Shown one piece after another: positions 1 through 12,664 of a DNA stretch of 64,000 nt. Within the stretch, counting starts at the first letter, position 1; every line of letters begins with the position of its first letter. The notes below the pieces were generated by a model. The model ran no database searches, was not told the DNA's origin, and saw only the letters and a list, made by a program, of their open reading frames with translations. Location: positions 34,043,470 through 34,107,469 of the forward strand of contig OX393578.1 of assembly GCA_947652605.1 (NCBI GenBank). Direction: 5' to 3'. Both the position numbers and the translations under genes were made by a program. The stretch comes from Elmis aenea (Eukaryota > Arthropoda > Insecta > Coleoptera > Elmidae).

Positions 1-1021
1 ATTAATATATATTAGTACATAGAACATAGTTTTGCTTGCAGGCACTCGCGAGTCACAAAAAAAGCCTTAATTCACTTACATAGTTATTGCGAGGTGCTAC
101 TGCAGATAATGTAATTTCAATAAAAAAACGTTGACTAGCCAGTCTGACATATTTTATCAAGGAAAAAACATTTGAACGTCATCCGATAAAGAATTTTTCA
201 CTGTATATAAAATTATAAGGTTTATGGGGGTTTCCTCTTAAAACAACAAAGTTATAGGGGTGCCACAGTCAAACTGAATCACCCTGTGTTCAGAACTGTA
301 CGCTGAACCCCCACTTTGCGGCCTGCATAAGCAGGTTAAGCCGTACAAGGCAGTCAAGTTCATGTATGTCATTACGAGTTCATATCGCGTTGCAGTACAG
401 ACTATTACATGTTAAAGAACACACATAATAAAAGCTGTTAAAAGTGCGAGTTCTTTTTTTTTTCTACGAAGTTTAAACGTACATACAGCCGCCCACTTTC
501 TTTGCTTCATTGCAAGTACTTCATCGTACACACCCCATATACTTGAAATTATATGTTGCACAATATTTTATCTAGTTAAATGTTTTTACTTTGGCCATTA
601 AGGGAGAGGATGAAACCTAGGGATGACAACCCTCCCGGTTTGGCCGGAAGTCTAGCGGAATGGAACATCAATTTTTACTTTTCTCCCGAAATGGGCCATT
701 TTTCTACCGGAATAAACGTTTTGCTAACATACATGTTTATTTTACTATACATATTACTTTATTACTTAATTTTTTTCAAGTATCTAATAACAACCATAAT
801 TATCCAAGGTTTTAATGATAAATGATTAAAAAAAAAAAAAAAAATGCTGCTTCAAGCAAACGTTATTTTATTATTTAGTCATAAGTCCCTCTACCCTCTG
901 GTGTAGAACTTCTAGCAAACATATTATTTCGAAATTTAACTAAAGAAAATGATAAAATGACGTCTTTTTTCTCCCGGAATGTTGTTTAGAAAAGTTGGCA
1001 ATCCTAATGAAACCCTTTAAA

Positions 1022-1082
1022 GTTGCCGATATATTATGGGTTTGGTTAAAAGTTTAAACCAAACCCATAATATATCGGCAAC
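1022..1082. repeat. Short perfect palindrome
   Basis: Arms 1022-1047 and 1057-1082 are exact reverse complements (26 nt each) around a 9-nt loop. The arm begins GTTGCCGATATATTATGGG. It may be a tiny MITE or a remnant of one. No gene is visible from 1 to about 2500. Bases 620-1006, bounded by AGGGATGACAAC and GTTGGCAATCCTA, could be another decayed element, but this is weak. Confidence 0.8.
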
Positions 1083-1303
1083 CACAAAGTCTCTTCCCAT
1101 CTTGATTATTTTATTTGTTTTTAGAATTAACCAATAACTTAATAAATTTTTAAATTGGAAATACATAGGTATATTCAAAATTTTGATGTATTGCATAATA
1201 AACAGACGTTAGCCAACTTCTTTTAAAACACTTTTGTATGGTATTTAGCTAAAATCTGAATTCAGATAGTAAATATTCTTTTTTTCAGTCATGTAAACAT
1301 ATA

Positions 1304-2031
1304 CAGTGTGACCTATTTCAAGGCTGATCACCCCTATAAAAAGTTTATTTATGGTCCCAAATACTGTACTTCGGCACCCTATTTAAAAATTGAGTTTACA
1401 CTCACAAAGCCTACTAAGAGTTTTTTTCGATGTCAAAATTGGCAAAATCTGTTAAGCAATTTTTTTATTTAAAATCTGGATTCAGGATGCCCCCAAATGG
1501 GTTTGTACCAAATTTCATGAAAAAATATTTATTATTTTTTCTTTATATGTTTGTATCTTTTCTTGTAAATTTAATTGTTCACTAATCGAAAATTCAATAA
1601 AAGTTATGATTTTAATACTGACACGAATAAATTGTTGCTTATTTATAAAAAGTTTTTTCTCTAACTTTTGTTTTTTACATAGCATAGTACACTGCGTTTC
1701 CAATATCGATATTAATTTAATCACAAATATTGAATTCATAATTAATCTCTTAATGAAAAATATTTTTTCATGAAATTTGGTACAAACCCATTTAAGGGCA
1801 TCCTGAATCCAGTGGTGTAGTCAGATTTTAAATAAAAAAATTGCTAAACAGATTTTGGCAATTTTGACATCGAAAAAAAATCATAGTAGGCTTTGTGAGT
1901 GTAAACTGAATTTTTAAATAGGGTGCCAAAGTACAGTTTTTGATGCTTTATCGTTTAATTTTTTTTTAATGAAAATCGGACCATAAATAAACTTTTTATA
2001 GGGGTGATCCGCTTTGAAATGGGTCACACTG
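1304..2031. mobile_element. Fold-back element, CAGTGTGACC termini
   Basis: The left end CAGTGTGACCTATTTCAAGG and the right end, reading inward as CAGTGTGACCCATTTCAAAG, are inverted. The inverted match continues inward for about 220 bp on each side, for example around the segment with ATGGGTTTGTACCAAATTTC. There is no coding capacity. The terminus resembles the CAGGGTG group found elsewhere in the window. Confidence 0.75.
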
Positions 2032-2576
2032 TATAACATACTTTTGATAATTTAAAAAAAAACAGCTTTTTTTGGTTTTGAAAGTTGATCATAATACGGC
2101 TGTTTTCATTAGCTTTTAAATCGTAGTATTGACTATAGATAAATAATGTTCACCTTTAAATTATCCAAAAGCAAAATTAATGTAATCAAACTTTAGACCT
2201 AATGATATCCGTAATGGTTAAGAGTCAGATTTAAACGTATTGTTTTATTGACCTTCTGAACACATACCCAAAATATTTCCCTTCCCTCCCGAAACACCCT
2301 ATATGTATATATTTTAAAAATTCAAATTATGTTTTTCCCCATTTAATAATACACGTAATAGGTTTCTAAAAACAAGCAGGATAATCGAACTAGTTATGAG
2401 TTCTGGGACATCCTTTGTGTATAGTTCTGTCTTATTTTGTATAGTTTATACTGCATATTAGGCCTACACACAGTTCGGAATATAACGCAAGTTATGGTAC
2501 ATTTACATTTTCAATAATATGTATATTATTTATACATTGATATTTTGATTATCTACAATCATAATATATAGTGTAA

Positions 2577-2740
2577 TTATTTTTTCACCTGCACTTGGTC
2601 TCTCAAATACTTGTTCAATTCATTTGGAAAAATTATGTTTCTAGGCACTTCAGGTACACCGATTTCTTTCAAATTTAGTTCGTCTTTTGTAGTTATAGTG
2701 TTACTATCATCTTCCGTGTCTGAATTGGTATCACTCATAT
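2577..2740 (-). CDS. Possible small acidic ORF or exon (53 codons)
   Basis: An ATG at 2740 opens a 53-codon frame rich in Asp/Glu/Ser/Thr at its start, followed by a more ordered segment ending KYLRDQVQVKK. Near its end the sequence CAG|GTGAAA would be a usable splice donor, so this could be an exon rather than a complete gene. I recognise no domain. Composition looks more protein-like than neighbouring chance ORFs, but no partner exon was found. Treat as tentative. Confidence 0.25.
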
Positions 2741-2804
2741 TTGGTTTAGTTTTTGAGTAATAAAATTTTAAAAAGCCACACTGACATTGTATTCCACTTG
2801 ACAA

Positions 2805-5360
2805 TTATTTTTTAACAGTTGGAGATATTTTTGACAGGTTTTATTGGTAAATAATAAATAAAAATCCCTACTGGCATTTTTTTAATTGAATAGGAGTGGG
2901 GGTCTTGATTTTTAAATAAACTGCCCTGATTTTACATCCATAACTCTCCATTTTTAATAAACCACATAAAAAATATTTATTTTTAATTCGTTTATACATA
3001 CTCTCAATTTACTTTAAACAAATTCATGGTTAAAATTGTTTTGATCATTAAACAAAATCTTATTTACTAATAGCAAATAGTTTGCTTCCTTATTTATATT
3101 TGTTAGATGAATAGTAATTCGGTGTTTGCTGCTGTTTAATAAGCCTACATTGGTTAATTGTGATTTATTATATTCAAAGCATTTATGATTCATTATTTAA
3201 TTGTGAGAATGGTTGGTGTTATTGGGACTCTGTTTGGTATTTTTATTCTAATTACATTTTCAGTGATAGAAATATAAAAAACAAACAAATAAATTAAGTA
3301 TATTTTAATAATACCTTTACAATGTGTGAGAATTTGATGTTAGTTAACATATTAATATTATGTTCAATAATTATTTTTTTTGATAATAGGAAATTTTTCA
3401 ACAGTAAAAATTATATCAACTTACTATTTTATTTCTTCGAAAAACCTGTTAAAAATTTTTTGCCGTAATTTAAAAGAAGGAAATTATGGAGACAGGTTGA
3501 TTGAGGTAAAGTGAAAACCTGCATCTGGCTGCTCAGTATCTGATGATCAAGATGAACATGAAATATTATTTAATATATACATGCAATATAGGTATATATA
3601 GCAAGCATCACAAATCTTGGCAAACAGTGGGTAAGATATTCACGCAGCACTTGCTACATAATTGGTGAACGTTTAAATCATAGGCAAGTATAAAGTGTTG
3701 TAACCCTGTGAAAAATAAACCGTTTAATGAAATATACTATTAAAGACAAATTAAATGTCAGTCGCTAATCTATTTACAAATGATTTATTTTTACATATTT
3801 ACAACCAATGTTTTACATATCTAATAATATAAAATACTTACTACATCTTTACAAAATGAAAACTATAAACAGGATTATTTATTCCTTAACAATTTGAATC
3901 ATTTAAATAATTTTCCTTATTGCTATCACGTTTTTTTAGATTTTTAATAAACACCTCAGTTTGATTATAATGACTTCTTTTTTTGTCTCACATCTACCGG
4001 TAAAGAGAATAAGATTAAAAATATTTCTATTTTAAGAACTGTTCTAGTCCCCAGATGAAACAATTGCATTCTTTCTGGCATCATAGTTTGAAAGTCCTTT
4101 TGGCTAAGTTATTTTTAAGAGTAGCTTGAATCATTTCTATTGGATTTAAATCGAAAAGGTAAGGAGGCCCCCAACATTATAAAATTATTTTTACAAAACA
4201 CATTTAAAAATTAAACTGACCATCATTTTTGTATTTTTATCACACTTTTTTGTACTAATGATACAAAAACTTTATTTAATTACTACATTATTGGTAAAAG
4301 TTGTAGTTTTGCTTTAAAATTTTGTTACATTTTGGATATATTGTTGTTCGTAGCAATGTTGATTTCAGTAAAACCTTTGAGGATTTTCAAGATAATTTTT
4401 TGAATTTTAGTGCTATTTTTTTAATGCAAATATAATACCTAAATAAGTTAATGATCCAAAATAGACAAAAGTCTGAAACAAAAACCAATTGGATCCTGAA
4501 CAAAGTATACCTTTTTGACATCTAAAAAAAATTAAGAAAATAGTTTTTTTTTCAAATAACTTTTGAACCTTAAAGTTATATGGATACATTCTTTTCAGAT
4601 CCGATTTTAGCACGCTATTGTACAACTTTGCACCAATTTAAATGACTTAGTAAATCTTAGGATAAACGACATCCCCGTGTTGAGTCTTGAATTTGGAATA
4701 CCCTGTGTATTGTGGTAATCCGTCAATAACAGTTGGAGGATGGTGACGAACCTTCCATGGCACAGTATTTTTGAACTTGTGTGTCGGAAATAAAAATAGG
4801 TATTTAATTATGTGGAATATTTTAGTGACAGGTTTACATATGAAACAACACCATTTTAATACGTTCGCTGACAACAACAAAAATAAAAATTATATTTATT
4901 GATGCAAAATAAAACAAAAACTACATGTTTGTACAAAATCGTGATATATAAAGCACGCTAGAAAAATGTTAGTATATTTGTAACAAAAAATAAAAAATAA
5001 GTAAAAAACTTGAAAAAAAAAAAATGAAAGTAACATAATGGATATAAACTACAAACAAATAAAAGAAATTAGATTGATTTTCTGATTAATAAAAATTTAT
5101 AAATGATATATTTTGAAACATTTTTACACGCACGTATAAAATTGCGTAAAATTAACAGTGCAATACATGAGTAAAAAACAAAAGGCTGTCGCGTAACCCA
5201 GCTATAAGATATCTCGTACTAAGCTTTTACGGCTAAAAGGGGTTGGCCTGTGTAAGTGGTTCATGCACCGTGGCGTGGCGGTGAACGTGTTAAGTAGTTG
5301 CAATTATATTCATCCTGGACTATTTTATTACACATTAAAAATATGAGACAGCATATTTTA
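2805..5360. other. AT-rich intergenic DNA, no gene recognised
   Basis: No convincing exon is visible on either strand. Around 4640-4740 the phrase GAATACCCTGTG resembles a truncated terminus of the fold-back elements described elsewhere. Near 5324, TTTATT gives AATAAA on the minus strand, just past the stop of the zinc-finger gene, and is its likely poly(A) signal. Confidence 0.5.
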
Positions 5361-8300
5361 TCACAGCTGGAGTTGATCTGGTACTGACTGCAATAAAAAC
5401 GGATCATTCTGGTTTATTGTAAGTGTGAGTAACTGAGATTGAATATTAGTTTTGATTATCGGTGCAGAACACATTTCACTCTCTATACTCCTATTGATTT
5501 GTACTAAATTTTTATTACTAATTTGATATTTAATATTTTCTGACGGTAACAATAAATTTTGCTCACTATTAACAAAATGTAAATGATCATTTATCATAAC
5601 TATGTATGTCTCCTTATTTTTGGTAATATTTTCATCCATTTTAGCTTCCACATCAATATGGTCAGTTTGTACGAAATTTTGTTTTGAAATTTGTATTTTT
5701 GATGCCTTATTTTTATTAGTGTACTGTTGATTATTATTTTCTGCACGTACTATTTGTTTATCATATTCATTGTTCACTTCGTCTTCCTTCATGTTTAGTA
5801 ATATTCTAAATTTTCCAGAATGACTTTTACGCATGTGTCGATGCAATTCAAATCTACATTCAAATTTCTTTTTGCAAACTGTACACAAAGTATTATTAGA
5901 CAGATGCATTTGTTGATGGGATTGTAATACAGACAGAGATTTAAAAGTTAACCCGCAAATTTCGCAGATTTTCTTTCGGTTGGAATGGAATTTTCGCTTA
6001 TGTTTGAGTAACGCTTCACTTCGTACAAATATTTTACCGCAAGTGTGACATATCACCGGGACTGCATGGTTTTCTTTAATATGATGACGTAAAATACTCT
6101 CTGTGGCACACAGTATATTGCAGCTTGACTCGGGGCACGTAAAACATTTTGCTCTGTGCTTGTTTTTGCAATGGTAGGTGAGCAACCAAAATGATGCAAA
6201 TTCTTCATCACACTGATGGCATCTGAATTTATCTGATATTTGATGCTTTATACGTCTGTGGATGCCTAAAAAATTACAATCTGTTTATTCCTAAATTTTA
6301 ATTTTTTCACTAAAGTTAATTCTCACTTAAATAAGCCCATTGCACATAAGATTTTCCACAAGTTTCACAAACATAATGTTGTGTAACTGGAAACGAATCT
6401 TCGACATTATCTTTCAAATGACTTGTTCTATGTGAGTTGCACCTACAATTTAATTTATGTATGAGTGGAAAAAAAAATAAAAAGTAATCTTAGATCAGTA
6501 GCACATTTGTTATTTTATGAGACAAATTAGTTTTTCAAGTGTATTACCTTCAAAATGCATGTATCAATGGTGAGTTAATCGTGATAAAACTGATTGATTA
6601 AGTATTAAATTTAATTATGTTCACCACATTTCACCTTACAGAATTTTACAGTAAGTTTTTGAACAGCATCTTGTTTAGATTAAAGTGAAATAATGCCATT
6701 CTTATTTGGATTTGGTGTTTGCAGAATTTTTGTTTCCCATTTACCATATACCAAAGTTCATGGGTTTACATGGGTATTACGCTTATTAATTAAAATAGAG
6801 ATAGTCGAATGACCAAAAATATGCAGTATTTTGAGACAAATTTAAAGCTTTTACAAATATTTTTTATTATTTAGTTTTTCAGTTATTTTTGAGAAAGGTG
6901 ATTTTTGTCGATTTAATAATGTGTTATATCTCTGTTATTGTTATAAATATAAAAATAATGTGCAAAGATTTTTCATTCCCTTTTGTATGCATAGTCTAAT
7001 AATGTATACTTCACTTATGACCCAAACAATACGTCATTGTTTATCTTCTTTAGTACGTTTTTGGCTCCTTAATATCTCAACCAGGGCTGTGTAGTCGGAG
7101 TTTAGAAGGAATTTCTGGTCAGTGGAGTCGGAGTCGGAAAAAATGTACCGACTCAGACTCCGAGTACAACAAAAAATTGCCTTTGCCACAAAATTTAAAC
7201 TCAAATTTTAAATTGTTTCTTTATATTTATTTTTTATATTACACACACCATAAAATGTCTTAGTATTTAATTTTGTCAGAGTCGGACTACTAAAATTATC
7301 AGAAGTAGGAGTCAAATTTTTTTTACCGACTCCGCAGCCCTGATCTCAACATCATTAAATAATATTAAAATTTTCGTACCGACAATTATTTTGAAAACTA
7401 ATCATAAGCAATTGCTAATAGATAAATAAAATATTGTTTATGTATTTTTTTGTTTCCATGGTCTACCCCAGGGGTCGGCAACCCTTGGTACACGTGCCAA
7501 TATTTTGAGTGGTACGCAGAAAAATTTCATAATTGTTTATGGATGTTAGCCGCAAAATATAAAATTTTCGGGACCATAAATATGAAAGTAATTAATTGAA
7601 CTAGAAAAAAAATCTTTTAAGCACTCTCAAGCAAAGGTCAATATTATTGGTTGCACTCAAGAAATTTTTAAGGTTTAAAATTATAAACATATGGCATTTG
7701 AAGTGAAAAACGTTGCAGACCCTTGGCCCACCCTATATTTTAATTTTCTGTACACTAATAAAACTTACAAATAACTGTACCTTGTCAGTTTATAACTATA
7801 AGAGCCATTATTTATTTGAAATCAGAATAAAACAAGAAATTGAAAAATGTCATAATCAATTATAGATTTCAAAATACCAGTATAAAATATTACAAACAAT
7901 TTTCAATCTCCGTGGTTAAATTCTCAAGAGCTACTGATCTTTTAGTTACATATTTTACCTTGCAAAAGACGAAAACTGGGCTTTACAAAAACTACAACTA
8001 TACAATCTAACATCATGTGATTGTTTATGTTTGGCTAGCTCTGCTTTTGTAATATAATTTCTGTTGCAGTATTCGCAAATGTAGACTAAATTAACAGTAA
8101 CTTTTATAAATTCGTTACTCTTTCTGTTATGATCAGCAATATGTTTCAGTGTGGACTCATATGATGGTAAAGCTTCCTTACAGAATTTGCACATCATAAC
8201 TTGTCCAGGTATTAGTTCTTTGTGTGATGCCATGTGCATTTTCAAGTAGTTTTTGTGTTTAATTTGTTTCCCACACACATCACATATCACAGCGCATTTT

Positions 8301-11300
8301 TCCTTCAAGTTCTCATCTTCTTTATTTACATTTTTATCAAGGTCATGTACATTCTGAAAGTGTTCGTAGTACTCATGGTGCACATCAAAAGTTATTTTAC
8401 AAGTTTCGCAACATATTAGTTCCCTATTCGCTGTGCAGGATGATTTTGTTTGTTTATCAACATTGTCTGTAATAAATAAGTCAGTATCAATGGTGCTTTT
8501 GTTTTCAAATATATATCCATGTTGTTTATATTCAGAACTTAAGCCAACGAATTCATTAAAATGATCGTCCTCGATCTGTTGTTTCTTAATTTTTTTATTT
8601 CCAGGCGGTACACTATTTTCTGCATGATAATTTGTCTCTATGGATGTAGAGCATAAATTGTTTAAATATGTGGTTGGAGAATGAAATGGTGATAAAGTTG
8701 TTGTATTGTTGGATGATTTTGTGTCAATGTTTGTATTAGAACTTTTTTCTTCAGTAACATTTTGAGAAACAGATGAGACACTCTCATTTTGGTCTAAGTT
8801 TTTTTGATAAAGTCTGAAAGTTAAAAAAATTGCTTTACATTTTTTAAACTATGACAATTGGTTGTCATTAACACGTTAAGCGCCATTTGTATCCATCCAT
8901 ATGGATACAAATCATTTTGGCCCAATGGGCCACCTGTATCCATTTGGATACAACACAACATTGGATACAACACTACATTACAATTGGTGGCCAGAAAACC
9001 TACTTTTTTTTTTAACATGGTGGCGCTTAACGTGTTAACAGAACTTATAAAATGTGACTTCGAATATTTGAAAAATTATGCACTCAGCATTTAAAAATTA
9101 AAGTGATATTTTTTATAATTTATAAGCATCCAGAACTAAATGAAAGTTATAAAGTTCAATCTTCAATATGTAACTAATAAAGTATTAATATAAAAAAAAA
9201 AAAATCATAAAGATTAAACAAATATATTCTGTATTTCACATGGCCACGCCACCTAGAGCTAATAGTACAGTTGGTAAGCATAAATGTTTAAGGCCGTCTC
9301 CTCACTGCTGTTCATAAACAGGAACACTACTGAAACCGGCAAGAGTATTGGACTATATCGTAGGGTCTAGGACAGGAATGGGAAACCTGCGGCCTTAAGG
9401 CCACATGCAGCCTTTTTGGACGTTCGATGCGGCCTTTTCGCATATTTTTCAGCAGACGATTGTATTATAAATTAGCACTATAGCTTTTATTTCTGGATTT
9501 TATGCGTGAAAAAAATTACTACTACCTACTTTAATAGAAGTTTGCGGCCTTATGAAAAATCTATGAAGTGACATGCGGCCTTCTAAAGTCAAAATAAGGT
9601 TCCCCACCCCTGATCTAGGGTGTATGTTTCAACATGTGGATCTTGAAATATGGAGCAAAGAAGTGGGTTTTTACATGCTTAGTAAGAATCTCAACTGAAA
9701 TCACGAAAATTCTTCCAGTTCTTGAAATATCCTATAAAATTCGTGAAACGCGATTTTCTTGCTTTTTTATAACTTTCTTATTTTTAACCTTAGAAGTCTA
9801 AATTTGTTATTCCAAAGTTAGACAAAATTTGAATCACCTGGTGTTATCAGTAGGGGTGGGCGATATCCAAATTTCGATATCGAATATCGATATCGAAATT
9901 ATATCGATATATCGATATATCGGATTATCGATATATCGATATATATCGACATATCGAAATTTCGATATAAAAGCGGCGCGAAGCTAAAAAAGTCGGTAAA
10001 AAAGTGAAAAAAGAGACTGGTGACATAAAAAAAAAAAAAAAAAGCTTCTCGCCCTTAAAATATCGATATATCGGAATGTCGGAATATCGATATATCGATA
10101 TATCGATATCCCGATATATCGATATTCCGATATATCGATATATCGATATTCCGATATATCGATATATCGATATTCCGATATATCGATATATCGATATTCC
10201 GATATATCGATATTTCGATATATCGATATCCGATATTTCGATATATCGATATCAAAATTATATCGATATTTATCGATATATCGCCCACCCCTAGTTATCA
10301 GTATTAACCAAGCCGGCCTAGTTATTGGTGATTGTGATCCCATGGTCAACTTTTTATTTTTTATTGTTATGCTATCAATTGACGAATTTTTTAATTATTA
10401 CTACCTCCGTCCGAAAATATGCTATACCTACATTAAGAAAAAAAAGTGGAAATAACAAAAGTAATATTATCTTGGTCTTTTTTTGTTTTTGTTTCTAAAT
10501 AGGTGGTTGTTAGGCAACTAATAAACAAATGGCACGCAAATAGTTTGGCATGTCAAAAATAATTCACAAGAAAAAAATTCGCGTATTTTAGACAAATTAA
10601 GTGACACCCGCTGTTCCAACAAAATGGCGAATTTTGATAAAAATTGTGTTGAATTGAAAAGAAGAAGTTCCAAATCAAAGCAACTGACACTTAACCAGCG
10701 TAATAGTATACTCTAAAAAAAAAATAATCCAAATTTCTCGTAAGTCACAAGCACAAACCAATTTTCGTACAACAAGATAACGCGAAACCCCATTCCTCCG
10801 ATGATGATGAAGATATTGTAGCAGAAGGCATCTCTAGAGCCTTCTGCTCTTATTCTAACTTATATGGTTACGGAATTATTCAAGTTTGAAAAAATCCACC
10901 TTTTTCAGTTTTTTCAAAATATTTCAAAAAGTTGATGACGTAGGTCAAATTTGAAAATGGCATCAGATTTCCCTTTAAATTCTGCACAAATTTGCTAATT
11001 TAAACGTTTCTGTATCTCCAATATTAACGGAGTTACCCATACAACAGGTTAGAAAAATGGGCACCCTACAACATACAGCTTCACCGAATACAATCGACGA
11101 ATTGATTGAATGCATACAAAATGCATTTAATGCATTAAACATTCAAACCCTTGATAATGTTTTTCTAACATTGCAAACTTGTCTAAAAGCAATCATGTTA
11201 GCAAAAGGAGGGAATTTCTATAAGATTCCGCACATCAATAAGGCAAAACTTCATCGTGGGGGCCATAACAAATATTATCATGTCCCATAGAAGCTGGGGA

Positions 11301-12664
11301 AACAGCCACGTCTTTGTTAAATTAAAACTTTTTGTATTATTCTTTGTTTTACTAGATATTTGTAACTATTTCATAAATAAAATCATTCTAATTAATTTAA
11401 ATTGTAAATGTATATCATATTTTCGGACAAGAAAAAAATCAAAATGTATACCATATTTTCGGACGGAGGGAGTATTAAGTTACAGGGACATCACTAGCAC
11501 TAGGGCACCATGTGAGGGCGAAACTTTAAGAGGAGGCAGTTATTAATTGTAACAATTGAAAAAGAAAAAAATGTAAAGAATTGTGTGATTATTTCTTTTA
11601 AGCTATTTTTAAAATTACAAAAAAGAACAATTTTTTTTTGTTCGTAGTGAATTTTGATGACAACACTGGGAAGGGGCAGCACATACCTTCGCAACAGCCC
11701 TGATCATAAAAAGTATTTTAAATTTGATGTTAATACTAAAAAAACCATGACAATTTTTATTAGCATACAATAGGTCAATCTAAACAGATGAATCTTCCTT
11801 AGGTGTAAGCACATTTTGCTGTGGTTACCATTGTTGCTCTTGAGATTATGATTGTTATTAACAAAGGTAACCAAAGTAAAATTTGTTTACACCTAAGGAA
11901 GATTCATCTGTTTAGATTGACCCATATGTTAAAACAAATTTCTAGAATATATACTGACATTAAAAACAATTGAGTTAATATTTACAGCTGTTTACTGCTA
12001 TTATGTGACAACTAATCAGTCACAAACTATGGTCACATATAATAAAATAGAATGTTTAAAAGAACTACAGAAAGTTTAACTTTAATACATGTTATTCTAT
12101 TTCATGGTTAACCTTACATAATAAGAAAAAATTAAATACATACGTTGTTCTCAATTCCTTTTCTGCTTCTATAACTGATGACACAAATTTATACGTAAGT
12201 TGCAATTTTTGTTCACATTTTTTACAAATAAGTTCAGGTAATCCATCACCTAAATATACAGAAATTGGAAGAGCAAAGTTTACTTTATGTTTTAAGGCAT
12301 TTTTATCATACAAATTGAAGGCAGTCGAATCAATAAATTCAGCACAAAGTCGACAATTACGGTTTACAGTGTTGCTATCTCGATGCAAACTCTTTTCCGA
12401 ACAGTAAACTTGGTTAATTGCTCCTTTAACATCCTGTAGTGAATAAAATTTGTTATTTTCAGTTGAAATTAGGTTATCGTTACTTATTTGAGATTTTGAC
12501 TGTGTATTTACACTGTAATCTGTTTCTATATTATGGGTTTCACATTTTAAAGATGGAATATTAAAATTTTCTGTCTCTGAACAATTAAACAAATATTTTT
12601 CGTAGGAATCCAGTTCATTTTCTTTTTTTATTTTCACATTTCGATACACAACTTCTTTTTCCAT
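5361..12664 (-). CDS. ZAD and C2H2 zinc-finger protein (four exons, 798 aa)
   Basis: A likely nuclear DNA-binding transcription factor. Exons are 12664-12144, 8813-7959, 6442-6327 and 6265-5361. All junctions are GT/AG (GTATGT, GTAAAA and GTGAGA donors), and the total of 2397 nt is an exact multiple of three ending in TGA. Exon 1 holds the ZAD, with its zinc-binding pairs CRLC (C104, C107) and CKKC (C147, C150); this domain mediates dimerisation in insect factors. About 11 C2H2 fingers run from roughly residue 309 to 645. The exon 2/3 and exon 3/4 joins each fall inside a finger and restore correct C-x2-C-x12-H spacing, which strongly supports the model. One finger has C-x4-C spacing. The last 150 or so residues carry no finger. 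Intron 1 (3.3 kb) and intron 2 (1.5 kb) are full of transposons; intron 3 is 61 bp. The exact orthologue is not assignable, because ZAD families expand lineage by lineage. Confidence 0.9.
7082..7342. mobile_element. hAT MITE, 8-bp TSD
   Basis: The termini are CAGGGCTGTGTAGTCGG and CGACTCCGCAGCCCTG, inverted. The target-site duplication (TSD) ATCTCAAC is exact at 7074-7081 and 7343-7350, which is the hAT signature. The interior is a GAGTCGGAGTCGG-type repeat. It sits in intron 2 of the zinc-finger gene. Confidence 0.9.
7469..7734. mobile_element. hAT-type MITE
   Basis: The left end CAGGGGTCGGCAACCCTTGG and the right end CAGACCCTTGGCCCACCCT are typical hAT terminal inverted repeats. No clean 8-bp duplication is seen. 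It lies in intron 2 of the zinc-finger gene. Confidence 0.7.
8872..9034. mobile_element. piggyBac-type MITE with TTAA duplication
   Basis: Bounded by TTAA at 8868-8871 and 9035-9038. The inverted ends are CACGTTAAGCGCC and GGCGCTTAACGTG. The inside carries two dyads, TGTATCCATATGGATACA-like and GTATCCATTTGGATAC. A 700-bp relative lies at 36436-37135. It is in intron 1 of the zinc-finger gene. Confidence 0.85.
9373..9612. mobile_element. hAT MITE
   Basis: The ends CAGGAATGGGAAACC and GGTTCCCCACCCCTG are inverted, with GCGGCC-rich subterminal repeats. Flanks GTCTAGGA and ATCTAGGG look like a diverged 8-bp duplication. Confidence 0.75.
9852..10294. mobile_element. hAT MITE filled with an ATATCGAT satellite
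   Basis: The inverted ends AGGGGTGGGCGATAT and ATATCGCCCACCCCT are flanked by an exact 8-bp duplication TTATCAGT (9844-9851 and 10295-10302). Almost the whole interior is a palindromic simple repeat built from ATATCGAT and ATTCCGATATATCG units. Overlapping ORFs on both strands across it are artefacts of the repeat. Confidence 0.85.
10401..11472 (+). mobile_element. Stowaway-like mariner element with plant-type transposase remnant
   Basis: The termini CTACCTCCGTCCGAAAATAT and ATATTTTCGGACGGAGGGAG are inverted and flanked by TA. This is close to the CTCCCTCCGT ends of plant Stowaway/mariner elements. A decayed N-terminal piece starts near 10624 (MANFDKNC..., then LTLNQRN before a stop). The C-terminus survives from about 11075 to 11290, with motifs NVFLTLQTCLKAIM, GGNFYKIPH and NKAKL. 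These match my memory of plant-type mariner transposase ends; no search was run. The catalytic core is missing and is replaced at about 10860-11070 by a solo arm of the 26743-28892 family. It is in intron 1 of the zinc-finger gene. Confidence 0.7.
11772..11922. mobile_element. MITE with 35-bp inverted ends
   Basis: AGGTCAATCTAAACAGATGA at the left is repeated inverted at 11888-11922, extending 35 bp with essentially no mismatch. There is no coding content. A second weak dyad, GGTTACC, lies inside. It lies in intron 1 of the zinc-finger gene. Confidence 0.85.

Noticed and set aside
580..825. 81-codon ORF with hydrophobic C-terminus
   Set aside because: AT-rich hydrophobic residues come from low-complexity DNA, the first half overlaps a probable decayed repeat, and no domain or splice support is seen.
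9984..10349. Overlapping ORFs on both strands rich in Ile/Tyr/Arg/Asp
   Set aside because: They translate the palindromic ATATCGAT repeat, which is open in several frames by composition.
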